DNA from: Deltaproteobacteria bacterium | GTDB lineage: Bacteria; Desulfobacterota; Binatia; UBA9968 | Reading direction: 5' to 3' | DNA length: 54,744 nucleotides | NCBI GenBank assembly: GCA_009692615.1 | Contig: SHYW01000020.1 | Span: 1-54,744, forward strand | Part shown: positions 1 to 8,949 of the stretch, one piece after another | How the letters are laid out: each line of letters starts with the position of its first letter | Numbering within the stretch: the first letter of the stretch is position 1 | Translations under genes and position numbers: made by a program | The notes under the pieces: model-generated | What the model was told of the DNA's origin: nothing | Seen by the model: the letters and a program-made list of their open reading frames with translations, nothing else | Databases searched by the model: none

Positions 1-88
1 GTGCGGCCTCAACCACGGTGATCTCGCTGCGATATACTCGTTGAATTATGTCTAGTCGTTTCTCGTCTTTCATTGTCAGGGTTGTCAT
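1..88 (-). CDS. Transposase, N-terminal fragment (cut by window edge)
   Basis: The minus strand reads from an ATG at 88 (or the in-frame ATG at 73) straight out of the left edge. The visible residues after the second Met are KDEKRLDIIQRVYRSEITVV followed by EAA, which looks like the start of the N-terminal helix-turn-helix of an integrase-type transposase (ISNCY/IS481-like style, recognised by eye only). Only about 29 codons are present. A purine-rich GGAAGG abuts the upstream ATG and lies 15 bases from the second, so the start is not settled. The gene begins just inside the inverted-repeat end at 96-149, as expected for an IS. The family assignment needs the rest of the gene. Confidence 0.6.
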   Translation of the reverse strand, partial: MTTLTMKDEKRLDIIQRVYRSEITVVEAA

Positions 89-95
89 CCTTCCA

Positions 96-149
96 CCCTG
101 ACATAATTACGTTGCCGTTAACCCCTGACATAATCACTTTGCTACAACA
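96..149. mobile_element. Left-hand IS end with doubled 21-bp unit
   Basis: A 21-bp unit beginning CCCTGACATAAT occurs at 96-116 and again at 123-143, a 27-bp period. Read outward-in from 149, the terminus starts TGTTGTAGCAAAGTGATTAT. It matches the right-hand terminus starting at 54601 (TGTCGTGGCAACGTCAATAT) at 20 of 26 positions. Terminal TG and repeated internal binding-type units next to a transposase start are what an IS end looks like. The outer boundary is therefore placed at about 149, and unique DNA starts at 150. Confidence 0.75.
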
Positions 150-229
150 TAAATTGTGAAATAGATTGACACTGCGTGGGCGATTCTGTTAGCAGAGAGA
201 GCGAATTGAACGCCAGCGCGAGGGGAAGC

Positions 230-1195
230 ATGTTGAAGATTAATTCTCGAATTACACTCATCGCCGCCACTTGGCTCTTAACCGTCGCCTTGGCGCGCGG
301 CGCCGAATATCCCACCAAGACGATTCAAATCATCAATCCGTTTCCGCCCGGCGCGGTGACCGATATCGTCGCGCGGCTGTTGGCGCCGAAGATGTCGGCG
401 GCGCTCGGCCAGCAAGTGGTGATCGTCAACAAAGCCGGCGGCGGCGGCGCGGTGGGAATCCAAGCGGCGAAGGATGCCGCGCCCGACGGTTATACGATTT
501 TGGTCACGCCGCCGCCCGTCGCGCTGATTCCGATCATCAATAAAAATTCCGGTTTTACCTTGAAAGACTTCGCGCCGCTGACCTTGGCGACCAGCAGCCC
601 TAATACGACCGTGGTCAAAGCCGATGCGCCGTGGAAAAGTTTCGAAGAGTTTATCGCCGACGCCAAGAAAAATCCTGGGCAGTTTACCTATGGCTCGGCG
701 GGTCCGGGCACGACGCCGCACTTCATCGGCGAGTTGGTGAAATTGAAAACCGGCGTCGACCTGACGCACGTGCCGCTCGGTTCGGAATCGGCGGCGGCCA
801 CGGCGGTGCTGGGCGGCCACGTCAACATCGCGTTTCTAACCATAGGCACGACGCGCAGTCATATCGAAGCGGCGACGATGCGCGCGCTGGCGGTGGCGTC
901 CAATAAACGATTGAAAGATTTTCCTAATATTCCGACCACCGTCGAGAAGGGCCATCCGGAACTCAATCTCAAAGTCTGGGTGGGATTTTTCGCGCCGGCC
1001 AAAACCCCGCCGGCGGCGCAGAAGCGGCTGGTGGCGGCGATCAACGAAGCGTTGAAAGACGCCGAAGCGGCCGCCAACATCGAAAAAGCCCAAGCTCTGA
1101 TCGAGAATCTCGGCGCCATCGATTTCGCCAAGTTTCTCGCGGAAGAAGAACGTAAGTGGTCCGAAGTGGCGCGAGTGGCGAAAATCACCCAGTGA
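230..1195 (+). CDS. tctC: Tripartite tricarboxylate transporter substrate-binding protein (TctC/Bug family)
   Basis: This is the periplasmic receptor of a TTT-family carboxylate importer, 321 aa, the usual length for the Bug family. The ATG at 230 is preferred over an upstream in-frame start because AGGGGAAG precedes it and it opens a clear signal peptide (MLKINSR, hydrophobic core, cleavage near ARGA). The mature part begins with the family's YPTKTIQIINPFPPGA-like strand and holds the NKAGGGG, DGYTILV and GSAGPGT motifs. It is followed after 31 bases by tctB and tctA, so this receptor has its own membrane partners, unlike most binding proteins here. The ligand cannot be read from sequence; Bug proteins bind di- and tricarboxylates and aromatic acids. 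It lies about 80 bases inside the IS boundary. Confidence 0.92.
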   Translation: MLKINSRITLIAATWLLTVALARGAEYPTKTIQIINPFPPGAVTDIVARLLAPKMSAALGQQVVIVNKAGGGGAVGIQAAKDAAPDGYTILVTPPPVALIPIINKNSGFTLKDFAPLTLATSSPNTTVVKADAPWKSFEEFIADAKKNPGQFTYGSAGPGTTPHFIGELVKLKTGVDLTHVPLGSESAAATAVLGGHVNIAFLTIGTTRSHIEAATMRALAVASNKRLKDFPNIPTTVEKGHPELNLKVWVGFFAPAKTPPAAQKRLVAAINEALKDAEAAANIEKAQALIENLGAIDFAKFLAEEERKWSEVARVAKITQ

Positions 1196-1226
1196 AAATT
1201 GTCTTCGCGCCGCAAAGTTCGCCGCC

Positions 1227-1682
1227 ATGAAACGCGTTAATCTCGCGGCCGCGATTGGCTTGCTGCTGTTGGCGGGATTCATTCTCTTCGAATCGCGCGT
1301 GCTCAGCTTCGGCACGTTCCGCGTGCCCCATACCGGCTTCTATCCGAAAATCATAATCGGGCTGTTGCTGCTGCTGTCGCTCTGCTGTTTAGCCCAATCT
1401 TTGCGCGACAAGACCATCGATCGGCCCACGGAGAAAATTCCCACCGAGGGTTGGATTCGTATCGGCGCGACACTGGCGACGCTTTTGGGTTTTGCTTTGG
1501 TTCTCGAATGGCTCGGCTTCTTGCTCAGCACATTTTTTCTCATGGTGCTGTTACTGCGCGCCATCGAAGCCCCAAAATGGTCGAAGGTGATTGTCGTTGC
1601 ATCGGCGACGGCGGCGCTTTCCTACGGCTTGTTTGCATGGCTGCTCGGCGTGCCACTGCCCGTGGGAGTGTTGGGGATTTAG
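1227..1682 (+). CDS. tctB: Tripartite tricarboxylate transporter small membrane subunit TctB
   Basis: A 151-aa membrane protein with four hydrophobic segments (about residues 5-22, 40-58, 78-112 as two helices, 118-150). That is the size and topology of TctB, the small subunit that associates with TctA in the inner membrane. It carries the typical GFYPKII segment after the first helix. The stop at 1680-1682 is followed one base later by the GTG start of tctA, so translation is probably coupled. Primary sequence is poorly conserved in this family; the assignment rests mainly on position between tctC and tctA and on topology. Confidence 0.88.
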   Translation: MKRVNLAAAIGLLLLAGFILFESRVLSFGTFRVPHTGFYPKIIIGLLLLLSLCCLAQSLRDKTIDRPTEKIPTEGWIRIGATLATLLGFALVLEWLGFLLSTFFLMVLLLRAIEAPKWSKVIVVASATAALSYGLFAWLLGVPLPVGVLGI

Positions 1683-1683
1683 C

Positions 1684-3174
1684 GTGGACATTTTGCACAA
1701 CATGGCGGTTGGCTTCGGCGTGGCGCTGACGCCGATGAATTTATTGTTCTGCTTCATCGGCTCGCTGGTGGGAACTCTAGTCGGCGTGCTGCCGGGCCTG
1801 GGACCGGTGGGCGCCGTCGCCTTTTTGCTCTCACTGACGTTCAAAATGGAACCGGCCAGCGCGATCATCATGCTCGCGGGCATTTACTACGGTGCCATGT
1901 ACGGCGGCTCGACAACTTCAATCTTGGTCAACATCCCCGGCGAAACCGCGTCGGTGGTCACCTGTCTTGACGGCTACAAGATGGCGCGTCAGGGCCGGGC
2001 TGGCGCGGCCCTGGGCATCTCGGCCTTCGGCTCGTTCATCGCCGGTACCTTCGGCGTCGTCGGTTTGATGTTTTTAGCACCGCTGCTCGGCAGAGCGGCG
2101 CTGAGTTTCGGACCGGCGGAATATTTCGCATTGACGCTGGCGGGTTTGACGCTGGTTTCCTATCTGTCGCAAGGCTCGATGGTCAAGGCGCTGATCATGG
2201 CGGTGCTCGGCCTCCTCGCCGGCACCGTCGGCATGGACCCGATCTCCGGCGAAGAGCGCTTCACTTACGGCACGCTGACGCTGCGCGATGGTTTCGGCTT
2301 GGTGCCGGTGGCGATGGGACTGTTCGGCGTCGCGGAAATTTTAGAAAACTTGGTCGATGTTAGCACCCAATCGGTTTACCAGACCAAGATTCAAGGCTTG
2401 TTGCCCAACCGTAAAGACTGGCAAGACAGCGCCTGGCCCATCGCGCGGGGCTCGGTGCTGGGCTTTTTTCTCGGCATTCTTCCTGGACCCGGCCCGGTGA
2501 TCGCTTCGTTCGTTTCCTACGCCATGGAGAAGCGCTTGTCGCGCTATCCGGAAAAATTTGGCACCGGCGTCATCGAAGGGGTCGCCGGTCCCGAGGCGGC
2601 GAATAATTCCGCCACCGCGGGCTCGTTCATTCCTTTACTTTCGTTGGGCATTCCCACCAGCGCGATCATGGCGCTGTTCATGGGCGCACTGATGATCCAC
2701 GGCATTCAACCTGGGCCGTTGTTTATCGCTAAATACCCGGAACTTTTCTGGGGCTTCATCGCCAGCATGTACGTCGGCAACGTCATGCTGCTGGTTCTAA
2801 ATCTGCCGCTGATCGGCATCTGGGTGAAGCTGTTGAAAACGCCCTACGTGATTTTGTTTCCGTTGATTTTGCTGTTCTGCTTAATCGGTGTTTACAGTTT
2901 GAATGCCAACGTCGCCGAGATCATCATCATGCTGGTCTTTGGCGTGTTGGGCTTTGGCCTGCGCCGCGTCGGTTTCGAAGGCGCGCCGTTCATCCTCGCC
3001 ATGGTGCTCGGGCCGATCATGGAAACTTCGTTGCGCCAGTCGCTGTTGATTTCCCGCGGAAGCTTTATGATCTTTCTCAACCGGCCGATTTGCGCAGTGT
3101 TGATTGTTCTCACCGCGGCGTTTTTGATTTGGCCGATGGTGGGAAGGAAAAAAGGCGCGAGGCTTGAGGCTTGA
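1684..3174 (+). CDS. tctA: Tripartite tricarboxylate transporter large membrane subunit TctA
   Basis: A 496-aa polytopic inner-membrane protein that catalyses substrate translocation with TctB, fed by TctC. The GTG at 1684 is chosen because it immediately follows the tctB stop and gives the N-terminus MDILHNMAVGFGVALTPMNL, which fits the family; a longer upstream reading would overlap tctB. Family signatures visible are the GVLPGLGPVGAVAFLLSLTF loop, the YYGAMYGGSTTSILVNIPGE segment and GPEAANNSATAGSFIPLLSL in the second half, an internal repeat typical of TctA. The last codons (AGG CTT GAG GCT) are built from a short intergenic repeat (GAGGCTTGAGG) that also occurs at 13430-13447, so the extreme C-terminus may be degenerate. 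Confidence 0.95.
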   Translation: MDILHNMAVGFGVALTPMNLLFCFIGSLVGTLVGVLPGLGPVGAVAFLLSLTFKMEPASAIIMLAGIYYGAMYGGSTTSILVNIPGETASVVTCLDGYKMARQGRAGAALGISAFGSFIAGTFGVVGLMFLAPLLGRAALSFGPAEYFALTLAGLTLVSYLSQGSMVKALIMAVLGLLAGTVGMDPISGEERFTYGTLTLRDGFGLVPVAMGLFGVAEILENLVDVSTQSVYQTKIQGLLPNRKDWQDSAWPIARGSVLGFFLGILPGPGPVIASFVSYAMEKRLSRYPEKFGTGVIEGVAGPEAANNSATAGSFIPLLSLGIPTSAIMALFMGALMIHGIQPGPLFIAKYPELFWGFIASMYVGNVMLLVLNLPLIGIWVKLLKTPYVILFPLILLFCLIGVYSLNANVAEIIIMLVFGVLGFGLRRVGFEGAPFILAMVLGPIMETSLRQSLLISRGSFMIFLNRPICAVLIVLTAAFLIWPMVGRKKGARLEA

Positions 3175-3195
3175 GGCGCGAGTTGAGATCGGAAA

Positions 3196-4212
3196 TTATT
3201 TGCCGTATTGCCGATTCATCTCTTCGAAGAAGCCGGTGCTTTCCAATTCGTTGACGTAGCGCGTTTCGATGAAGCCCTCCGGGTTGGTGCCGGCGACTTG
3301 TGGGCTGTTGCGCGATAACAAGTAGAGCATCGACTTCGCCACGCTCGCCGTCGGCGTCGGTTTATACATCAGTCTTTCTTTGTACAAGTTGTAGATCGTG
3401 GTCAAGACTTCTTGGTCTTGGGTGGCAACGTATTTTTTCAGGACGCTGAAGGCGACGTCCGGTTTGGCTTTGAACAGATAGAGACCTTCGATCCACGCTT
3501 TCAAGAATCGCAATGTGATGTCGATGTTTTTCGAAACGTAGGATCGGCGCACGAGAATGCCAGAGCCGGCGATTTCGATGGGCAGTTTGGAGTAGTCGAT
3601 CAAGGTACGATAGCCCAACTTGTTTGCTGTGAGCGTCTGGATGCCGGCGATGATCGCGCCGTGAATTCTGCCGGTCTGTAAGCCGTTGAGTCTGGCGGCG
3701 AGATCGCCCACCGAGATGATCGTGAGTTCTTTTTCCGCGATGCCGTTCAAGCGCAGTCCTTCGCGCAAAAGAATGTCGGTCAGCGATCCCACCGTACTCA
3801 TGCCCAAAACTTTGCCGCGCAGTTGTTCGACGTTGGTAATACTTTTCTGCACGACGAGCGAATGCTCTAGCTGGTTCATCGGCGAAGCGATTAGCGCGGT
3901 GTCGGCGCCGCGTTGAAACGCTTCCAGCGCGGGCATGCCGGAGTGGTTGACGAACTGGACGCTGCCGCCGATCAGCGACATGATGCTGCGCGGGCCGCCG
4001 GAGATGTAGACGAGGTTTATGTCGAGGCCGTGCTTTTCGAAAAGCTTGGCTTCCTTGGCGATCCAGGTTTGCGCCATGGAGCCGGAGATGGCGCCGTAGC
4101 TGGCGCCGTAGCTGGCGTTGATTTTCTCCGCTGCGTCGGCCGATGCGCCGCCGTTCGATCCCGCGAATAGCAACAAAGCGGCGAGCCAACGATTTGCAAT
4201 AATTCTTGTCAT
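3196..4212 (-). CDS. NMT1/SsuA-type solute-binding protein
   Basis: A 338-aa periplasmic binding protein of the NMT1/THI5-like/SsuA group. The ATG at 4212 has GGAGAG six bases upstream and its first bases overlap the stop of the MFS gene (ATGA), implying coupled translation. Residues 1-27 are a Sec signal peptide ending ASADA. The mature protein shows the group pattern: the IAKEAKLFEKHGLDINLVYI strand-helix, SGGPRSIMSLIGGSVQFV, the LRGKVLGMSTVGS hinge loop and a C-terminal helical lobe. Ligands in this family range from thiamine precursors to sulfonates, nitrate and aromatics; none can be assigned. No permease or ATPase sits nearby. A longer reading frame upstream is an artefact through the MFS gene. 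Confidence 0.9.
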   Translation of the reverse strand: MTRIIANRWLAALLLFAGSNGGASADAAEKINASYGASYGAISGSMAQTWIAKEAKLFEKHGLDINLVYISGGPRSIMSLIGGSVQFVNHSGMPALEAFQRGADTALIASPMNQLEHSLVVQKSITNVEQLRGKVLGMSTVGSLTDILLREGLRLNGIAEKELTIISVGDLAARLNGLQTGRIHGAIIAGIQTLTANKLGYRTLIDYSKLPIEIAGSGILVRRSYVSKNIDITLRFLKAWIEGLYLFKAKPDVAFSVLKKYVATQDQEVLTTIYNLYKERLMYKPTPTASVAKSMLYLLSRNSPQVAGTNPEGFIETRYVNELESTGFFEEMNRQYGK

Positions 4213-5387
4213 CGCGATCTCTCCAAATTTGCCGGTTGGATGCGGAAGCGGCGGACCATGGGGAATGCGGCGGCGACCAGGCCGGATTCGAATTGGCCCA
4301 ACTGCGGTCCGTTGCTGGTGAAGATGCTGTTGATCGACGACATGCGGCCGCGCAGTTCGTCCGGCGTGCTCATTTGGTTGATCGTCGAGCGCAGGATCGA
4401 ACTGATGGTGTCGCCGGCGCCGGTCAGTGTCAGCATTAGAATCGATAACCAGAAGATTTTGGACTGGGCGAAGAGCGCCGTCGAGGCGCCATAGATCGCG
4501 ATGCCGATGATGATCCAGCGGCCGGCGCGCCGCACCGGTCCGAGCACGGTCATGCCGACGGCGACGAGCAACGAGCCGATGGCGCGCGACGCATAAAGCA
4601 AGCCCAAGCCTTTCGGTCCGACGAACAATATGTCGCGGGCGAAAATCGGAAACTAGCCGCGCGCGTTGCCGAAGAAAGTCGCGCTGAAATCCAACAGCAT
4701 AAGCGGGAAGATGACGCCGTGGGAGCGGACGAAGCGAAAGCCTTCGTGTAGCGATGCGATCGAAACCGATTTCCAGCCGCCGCCTTCGGGGATTTTCGTG
4801 CGGAGAATCCGTAACGCGGTTAGCATGGCGATCCACGAACAAGCATCGACGGCGTAGCACGCGGCGGGACCTGAAAAGGCGAGCAGCACGCCGGCGAGAG
4901 AAGGTCCGGCGATGATCGGCACGTAACGTTGGGTGCCTTGCAACGCTAGCGCTTGAGCTAGGTGTTCGCGCGGCACCAGGTTGGGAATCATCGATTGGCG
5001 CGACGGTTGTTCGAGCGAAGTGAAGATCGCCAGCAACATGGTCGCGGCGTAAAGCATGTGCGCCGAGACCTGGCCGAAATAGCTGAGCAGCGCCAGCGTC
5101 GTCGAGATGCAGAACAGGCCGCTCTGCGTGCACATCATCAACTTGCGCCGATCCATGGCGTCGGCGAGCAAGCCGCCGACCAGCAGCAATAGTATTTGCG
5201 GCAGCGCCCGTGCCAGGCCGAGCAGGCCGATCTGCAAGGGCGAGTCGGTCAGCTCGTAGATCTGCCAGGCCATCGCCACCGTGGTGAATTGCGTGCCCAT
5301 GCTCGACAAAAACGAACCGGTCCAGAAAACGCTGAAGTCACGATGGCGAAAGGGTATGAGATAGTTTCGTTCGGATGTGGCAGTCAT
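4209..5387 (-). pseudogene. MFS transporter (EntS-like), interrupted by in-frame TAG
   Basis: This is a major facilitator superfamily permease of the MFS_3/enterobactin-exporter-like type, 392 codons if read through. The start at 5387 gives a short cytoplasmic leader (FRHRDFSVFW, a family hallmark) and twelve plausible helices. A TAG at 4655-4653 interrupts it after LDFSATFFGNARG; the same frame continues FPIFARDILFVGPKGLGLLY, which matches the expected family sequence, to a stop overlapping the next gene's ATG. The frame is intact on both sides, so this is a single nonsense change (one base from TAT, TTG or similar) or a sequencing error. TAG is an ordinary stop elsewhere in the window (tctB), so recoding is unlikely. 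Confidence 0.85.
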
Positions 5388-5411
5388 TCAATTGGCGCGC
5401 GTGTGGTGCGC

Positions 5412-6434
5412 TCACTTGGCAAAAAAGATTTCCCGGAAATCGGCCATCAGCTTTTTGAATTCCTCTTCAGTGGCGCTCTCCATGAAGACGACGTTAGCGC
5501 TGACCTTCTGGGCGTCGTTGATAGCGGGATAGATTCCCGGTGAGAGCACGAACTCGCCGGTTTCGGCGAAAGCTTTTTGACCTTCGGGAGAACAGGCGTA
5601 GTCGATGAACAGGCGTGCCGCGTTGTTATGGGCGGCTTTGGTGCCGAGACTCAAATAGCTCGGGTCGGTGAGATATTTGTCGATGGGCGCGTAGGCCACC
5701 GGCCCTTTGAACTGGGTGACGGTGTTGATCAGCGCGATGCCGACGTGGGCTTCACCTTTGACGATGGTGTTGGTCACCGGGGTTAGCGATTCGACCAAGC
5801 GCGGTTGTTGCTTGGCCAATGCCTTGGCATAGTCGAGCCATTTGTCTTTCTTGAATTGTTTGATGTTCCAGAGAAACTGCGCCGTGGTGGTGTGGCTCGC
5901 CGGGTCGGGCATGGCGAGCTTGCCTTGCCATTTGGGATTCAACAAATCATCCAATGATTTCGGCGCCTCGTTGGCTTTGACCAGCTCCGTGTTGTAGATG
6001 ATGCCAATCGGCAACATGCGCCAGGGTGTCATGATGCCGTCTTTTTCTTTGAACTTGGCGGAAAATTTCTCCGCCGACGGCGGAATATTTTTTGCGAACA
6101 GGCCGGCCTTCTTCATGATCAACTGCACGCCGCGGCTCGCTTCGATGACATCGAATCATGGCCGCTCGGCGCGCCATTCATTGAGCGCGCGATCCGCCAC
6201 GCCGGTGGCCGAGGCGCGCCAGTACTCGACCTTGATGTCGTACTTCTTTTCGAACCCTTTCATGATCACGTCCATCGCCTGGGGCGTCGCGGTGCCGTAA
6301 ACCACGACGCTGGCTTCTTTCTTCGCCGCCTCGACGTTGACCGGTTGCGCGTGCGCGCTAGAAGGCGCCGGAGTCAAACACTGAACAAGGAATAAAAGTA
6401 GAACGGCCGCGTGGCGCTTGACGATCGGTCTCAT
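5412..6434 (-). pseudogene. Family 1 extracellular binding protein (iron-type), interrupted by in-frame TGA
   Basis: A periplasmic binding protein of the AfuA/FbpA type (ferric or organic-anion ABC importers), 340 codons if read through. The ATG at 6434 has GAGGAAA seven bases upstream and opens a signal peptide ending SSAHA. A TGA at 6158-6156 follows NEWRAERP. The same frame continues without shift as FDVIEASRGVQLIMKKAGLF and keeps family sequence (MLPIGIIYNTELV, LLNPKWQGKLAMPDP, LFIDYACSPEGQKAF) to the end at 5412. It is therefore a nonsense mutation, not a frameshift. The next gene downstream (MFS) is also broken by one stop. A selenocysteine reading is not favoured: no SECIS-like hairpin was evident and the family has none. 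Confidence 0.85.
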
Positions 6435-6547
6435 GAATATTTCCTCGCGAGATGAACTAGACGAATAGGCTCGTCCGTTCATATCGTACGGTCGGTGCAA
6501 AGTCTATTCGCTGACGGGCGGCGTTCGCGCGATGTGATTGACCGCGA

Positions 6548-7513
6548 TTACTTCTTGTTCTCGGCCAAGACTTCTTTCAACAAGCTGTAATCCAACACTT
6601 GCGTCAGCGGCACGGCGGTTTTGAGTTTGTTTTGCTCGCGGACGAATTCGATATCGGCGCGCACCGCTTCCTCGGCGGTGGTGCCGTCTATGGAATAGTT
6701 TTTGACGATCTCGCGCAGCGATGCCTCGGCGGTTTTTTTGTCGAGCTGAAAATCTTCCATGATGTACGCAATGATCTTGTCTTGATTGGCCGGATCGCGC
6801 GCGAAGTCTATACCGCGCAGCGCCGCGCGGATGGTCCGTTTGACCTGCGCCGGATTGTTTTTGATGCGCGCGTCGGAGGTGCCCAGGCCGGACAACACCG
6901 TGCGCAAGAAATCGGCGGCGTTGCCGAGGCTACGGTAGCCAAGTTCATCGGCTTTCAAGTTAAACGGTATCGAGAGCATCGCCGCCGCCGCCGAACCGGC
7001 TTGCAAAGCGGCGAGGGCGTTGGCGGTGCTGCCGGCGCTGATAAACGTCAAATCCTGCTCGCCGTTCATGCCGGCGGCTTTGGCCATGGCGCGGGCGCCC
7101 AACGCATCGGTGGCGGCGAGCGCGGTTACCGCGACGGCTTTGTCTTTGAGATCTTGAATGCGTTTGGTTTCGGGCTTGACCATCATGAAGAAGATCGGTT
7201 TGTCGAGAGCGAACATCAGCGCTTTCACCGGCAAACCGGCGGCGCCGCCGCGCAGCACGGTGCCGGCGGCGGCGATGTATTCCATCTCGCCGGTAACGAC
7301 GGCAGTCAGCTGCACGTCCGCTTTGCCGACCGGAAAGCTTGCTTCGAGTCCCTCGCTTTTGAACAGGCCGAATTTTTCCGCCAAATAGAAATTCAAGAAC
7401 GTCAGACTCTTCGACGGCATGGCGATGCGAATCGGTTCGGCGACAGCGGCAGCGCCGAGCAATTGGTAGAGTGAAAAGACGAGGGCTGCTGTGAACACGC
7501 GCTTATATTGCAT
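6548..7513 (-). CDS. NMT1/SsuA-type solute-binding protein
   Basis: A 321-aa exported binding protein. The ATG at 7513 is chosen over an upstream one because AAGGAA lies seven bases before it and the signal peptide (MQYKRVF, hydrophobic core, AVAEP) starts there. The mature domain has the NMT1 pattern: FYLAEKFGLFKSEGLEASFP, a second lobe with KDKAVAVTALAATDALGAR, and a C-terminal helical region. It is the first gene of the minus-strand group 7513-3196. The next two genes are inactivated, so this intact gene and the one at 3196 flank a decayed middle. The ligand is unknown and no cognate permease is adjacent. Confidence 0.88.
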   Translation of the reverse strand: MQYKRVFTAALVFSLYQLLGAAAVAEPIRIAMPSKSLTFLNFYLAEKFGLFKSEGLEASFPVGKADVQLTAVVTGEMEYIAAAGTVLRGGAAGLPVKALMFALDKPIFFMMVKPETKRIQDLKDKAVAVTALAATDALGARAMAKAAGMNGEQDLTFISAGSTANALAALQAGSAAAAMLSIPFNLKADELGYRSLGNAADFLRTVLSGLGTSDARIKNNPAQVKRTIRAALRGIDFARDPANQDKIIAYIMEDFQLDKKTAEASLREIVKNYSIDGTTAEEAVRADIEFVREQNKLKTAVPLTQVLDYSLLKEVLAENKK

Positions 7514-7573
7514 GGTAAATTCCTTTTCGGATTTTCTCCCACAAAGGCGCCAATGTGCCAATGAATGTGGAAA

Positions 7574-7596
7574 GGGCGCAGCATGCTGCGCCCCTA
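7574..7596. repeat. Short perfect palindrome of the GTAGGGGC family
   Basis: GGGCGCAGCATGCTGCGCCC (7574-7593) is a perfect 20-bp palindrome followed by CTAC. Related palindromes ending CCCCTAC lie at 23370-23393 and 50161-50220, with a half-site at 43653-43681. It sits between two minus-strand genes and could act as a hairpin in RNA. Confidence 0.7.
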
Positions 7597-7629
7597 CACC
7601 GCGCCTTTGCCGGAGATATTCCCATCTCT

Positions 7630-8760
7630 TCAGACTTGGCTCTCAAGTATTTCCAAACCGTCCAGTCGATCGATCAAGTAGAGCAGGCCGTTTTTGTCGC
7701 GATAAACGTCGTTGCTCTTCACCGTCTTCTGCCCGCGCCCTGGATTGGGCACGTAGTAGCCTATTTCTTGCAGGCTGTAGGGATTGCTGATATCGACCAC
7801 GCGCAAACCGCCGCTGAACCAGGTGACGAACATTTTGTTGTCGTAGATTTGCTCGGCAGGTTGGTGCGCGCCGTACTGATTTCCCGGCGCGATGTCCCAC
7901 GCGCCGGCGGGATTGAACGTCGATACCGACACCGGCTGTTTCTCGTCGGTGATATCGACCATCCACATGAACGCCGGCGGCGTCGGCGCGCGCTTGCCGG
8001 CTTCCTCATCGCATACCACCATCATGTCGCGCCCCATGAGCTTCCATGGGATCGGCAGCGTGGTGTGAATCGGCGAAGGGTAGGGCGGCGACCAGTTGAG
8101 GCCGCTGATAAATTTCGGTTTGCTCATGTCGGCGATATCGAGAATCACGAAGCCGCCGTGCCAGTAACTGACGTAGAGCCGGTCGCCGTAGCGGATCGGA
8201 TGATGGCACTGATGCGCGGTGCCTTCCCAGTTGGGCTTCTCGCCGCCGGCGAGCCATTGTCCGGGCATCCACCAGCGGCCGACTTCTTGCGGTTTGGTGG
8301 GATCCTTGAGGTCGAGAATAATTGGGATGCGGCCGATGTAATCCTCGACGTGAACGGAAAGATAAGCGTAGCGGCCGTCGAAGGTGAAACGATGGACACC
8401 GCCGTTGGTCTCATAGAAAGCGATCTCGCGCGGCTGGTCGCGCTTCGAGATGTCGTAAATTTTCAATCCGGTAGGAGGCCGTTCCTTGCCGCGATATCTT
8501 TCTAAATTTACCAGCATGACATCGCCGCTGACGCGCACTTTGTGCGAATGGATGCCTTCGGGAATCTTGATCTCGGCGACGATCTTCGGATGTTTGGGAT
8601 CTTTGACGTCGAGAATCGTCGTGCCATGGGGCGGGTCCATATGGCCGACGTAGGCGTAGCCGTTCTCGACGACCACTTGGCCGCCGCCGGCGAGATCGGT
8701 GCGGCCGACGAGCTTCATGTTCTTGCTGATGCCGAATTGCGGCGCGCTTGCTTCACTCAT
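7630..8760 (-). CDS. LVIVD-repeat beta-propeller protein
   Basis: A 376-aa protein made of LVIVD-type repeats, each with a pattern such as YAYVGHMDPPHGTTILDVKDPKHPKI. Further copies end GLKIYDISKRDQPREI, IILDLKDPTKPQEV, FVILDIADMSKPKFI, MVDITDEKQPVSV and LRVVDISNPYSLQEIGYY. Such repeats fold as beta-propeller blades; the biochemical role is not established. There is no signal peptide, so it is probably cytoplasmic. The ATG at 8760 has AGGAGA upstream. Conserved His residues (GIHSHKV, GGVHRF, AHQCHHP) recur in the same relative place in successive blades and might line a metal-binding face; that is inference. Confidence 0.85.
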   Translation of the reverse strand: MSEASAPQFGISKNMKLVGRTDLAGGGQVVVENGYAYVGHMDPPHGTTILDVKDPKHPKIVAEIKIPEGIHSHKVRVSGDVMLVNLERYRGKERPPTGLKIYDISKRDQPREIAFYETNGGVHRFTFDGRYAYLSVHVEDYIGRIPIILDLKDPTKPQEVGRWWMPGQWLAGGEKPNWEGTAHQCHHPIRYGDRLYVSYWHGGFVILDIADMSKPKFISGLNWSPPYPSPIHTTLPIPWKLMGRDMMVVCDEEAGKRAPTPPAFMWMVDITDEKQPVSVSTFNPAGAWDIAPGNQYGAHQPAEQIYDNKMFVTWFSGGLRVVDISNPYSLQEIGYYVPNPGRGQKTVKSNDVYRDKNGLLYLIDRLDGLEILESQV

Positions 8761-8949
8761 GATGGTTCTCCTGTTCGATCCGAGTAAGCACTTCTACCAA
8801 GCCCGAGGCGAAGCGGTCAATCGGAAGTCGACAGCAAAAAAACATGCAGTCAGCGTCGCGCGCAGGGGTGGCAAGCAATCGCGGATCAAAATCCCAAATC
8901 CAATGCTCTACAGATAGCCGGCGGACCGAAATAGTTTTCATCTATCGCC

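Noticed and set aside
4213-5133. A 645-codon minus-strand frame that would extend the binding protein at 3196 upstream
   Set aside because: The extension runs out of frame through the MFS gene, gives an Arg-rich nonsense sequence, and the signal peptide and ribosome-binding site place the start at 4212.
6156-6158. In-frame TGA read as selenocysteine
   Set aside because: The family has no selenoproteins, no SECIS-like hairpin was evident, and the adjacent gene is broken by a TAG, which favours plain decay.
8753-8941. 62-codon minus-strand frame upstream of the LVIVD gene
   Set aside because: It overlaps the start and ribosome-binding site of the LVIVD gene and shows no family pattern.
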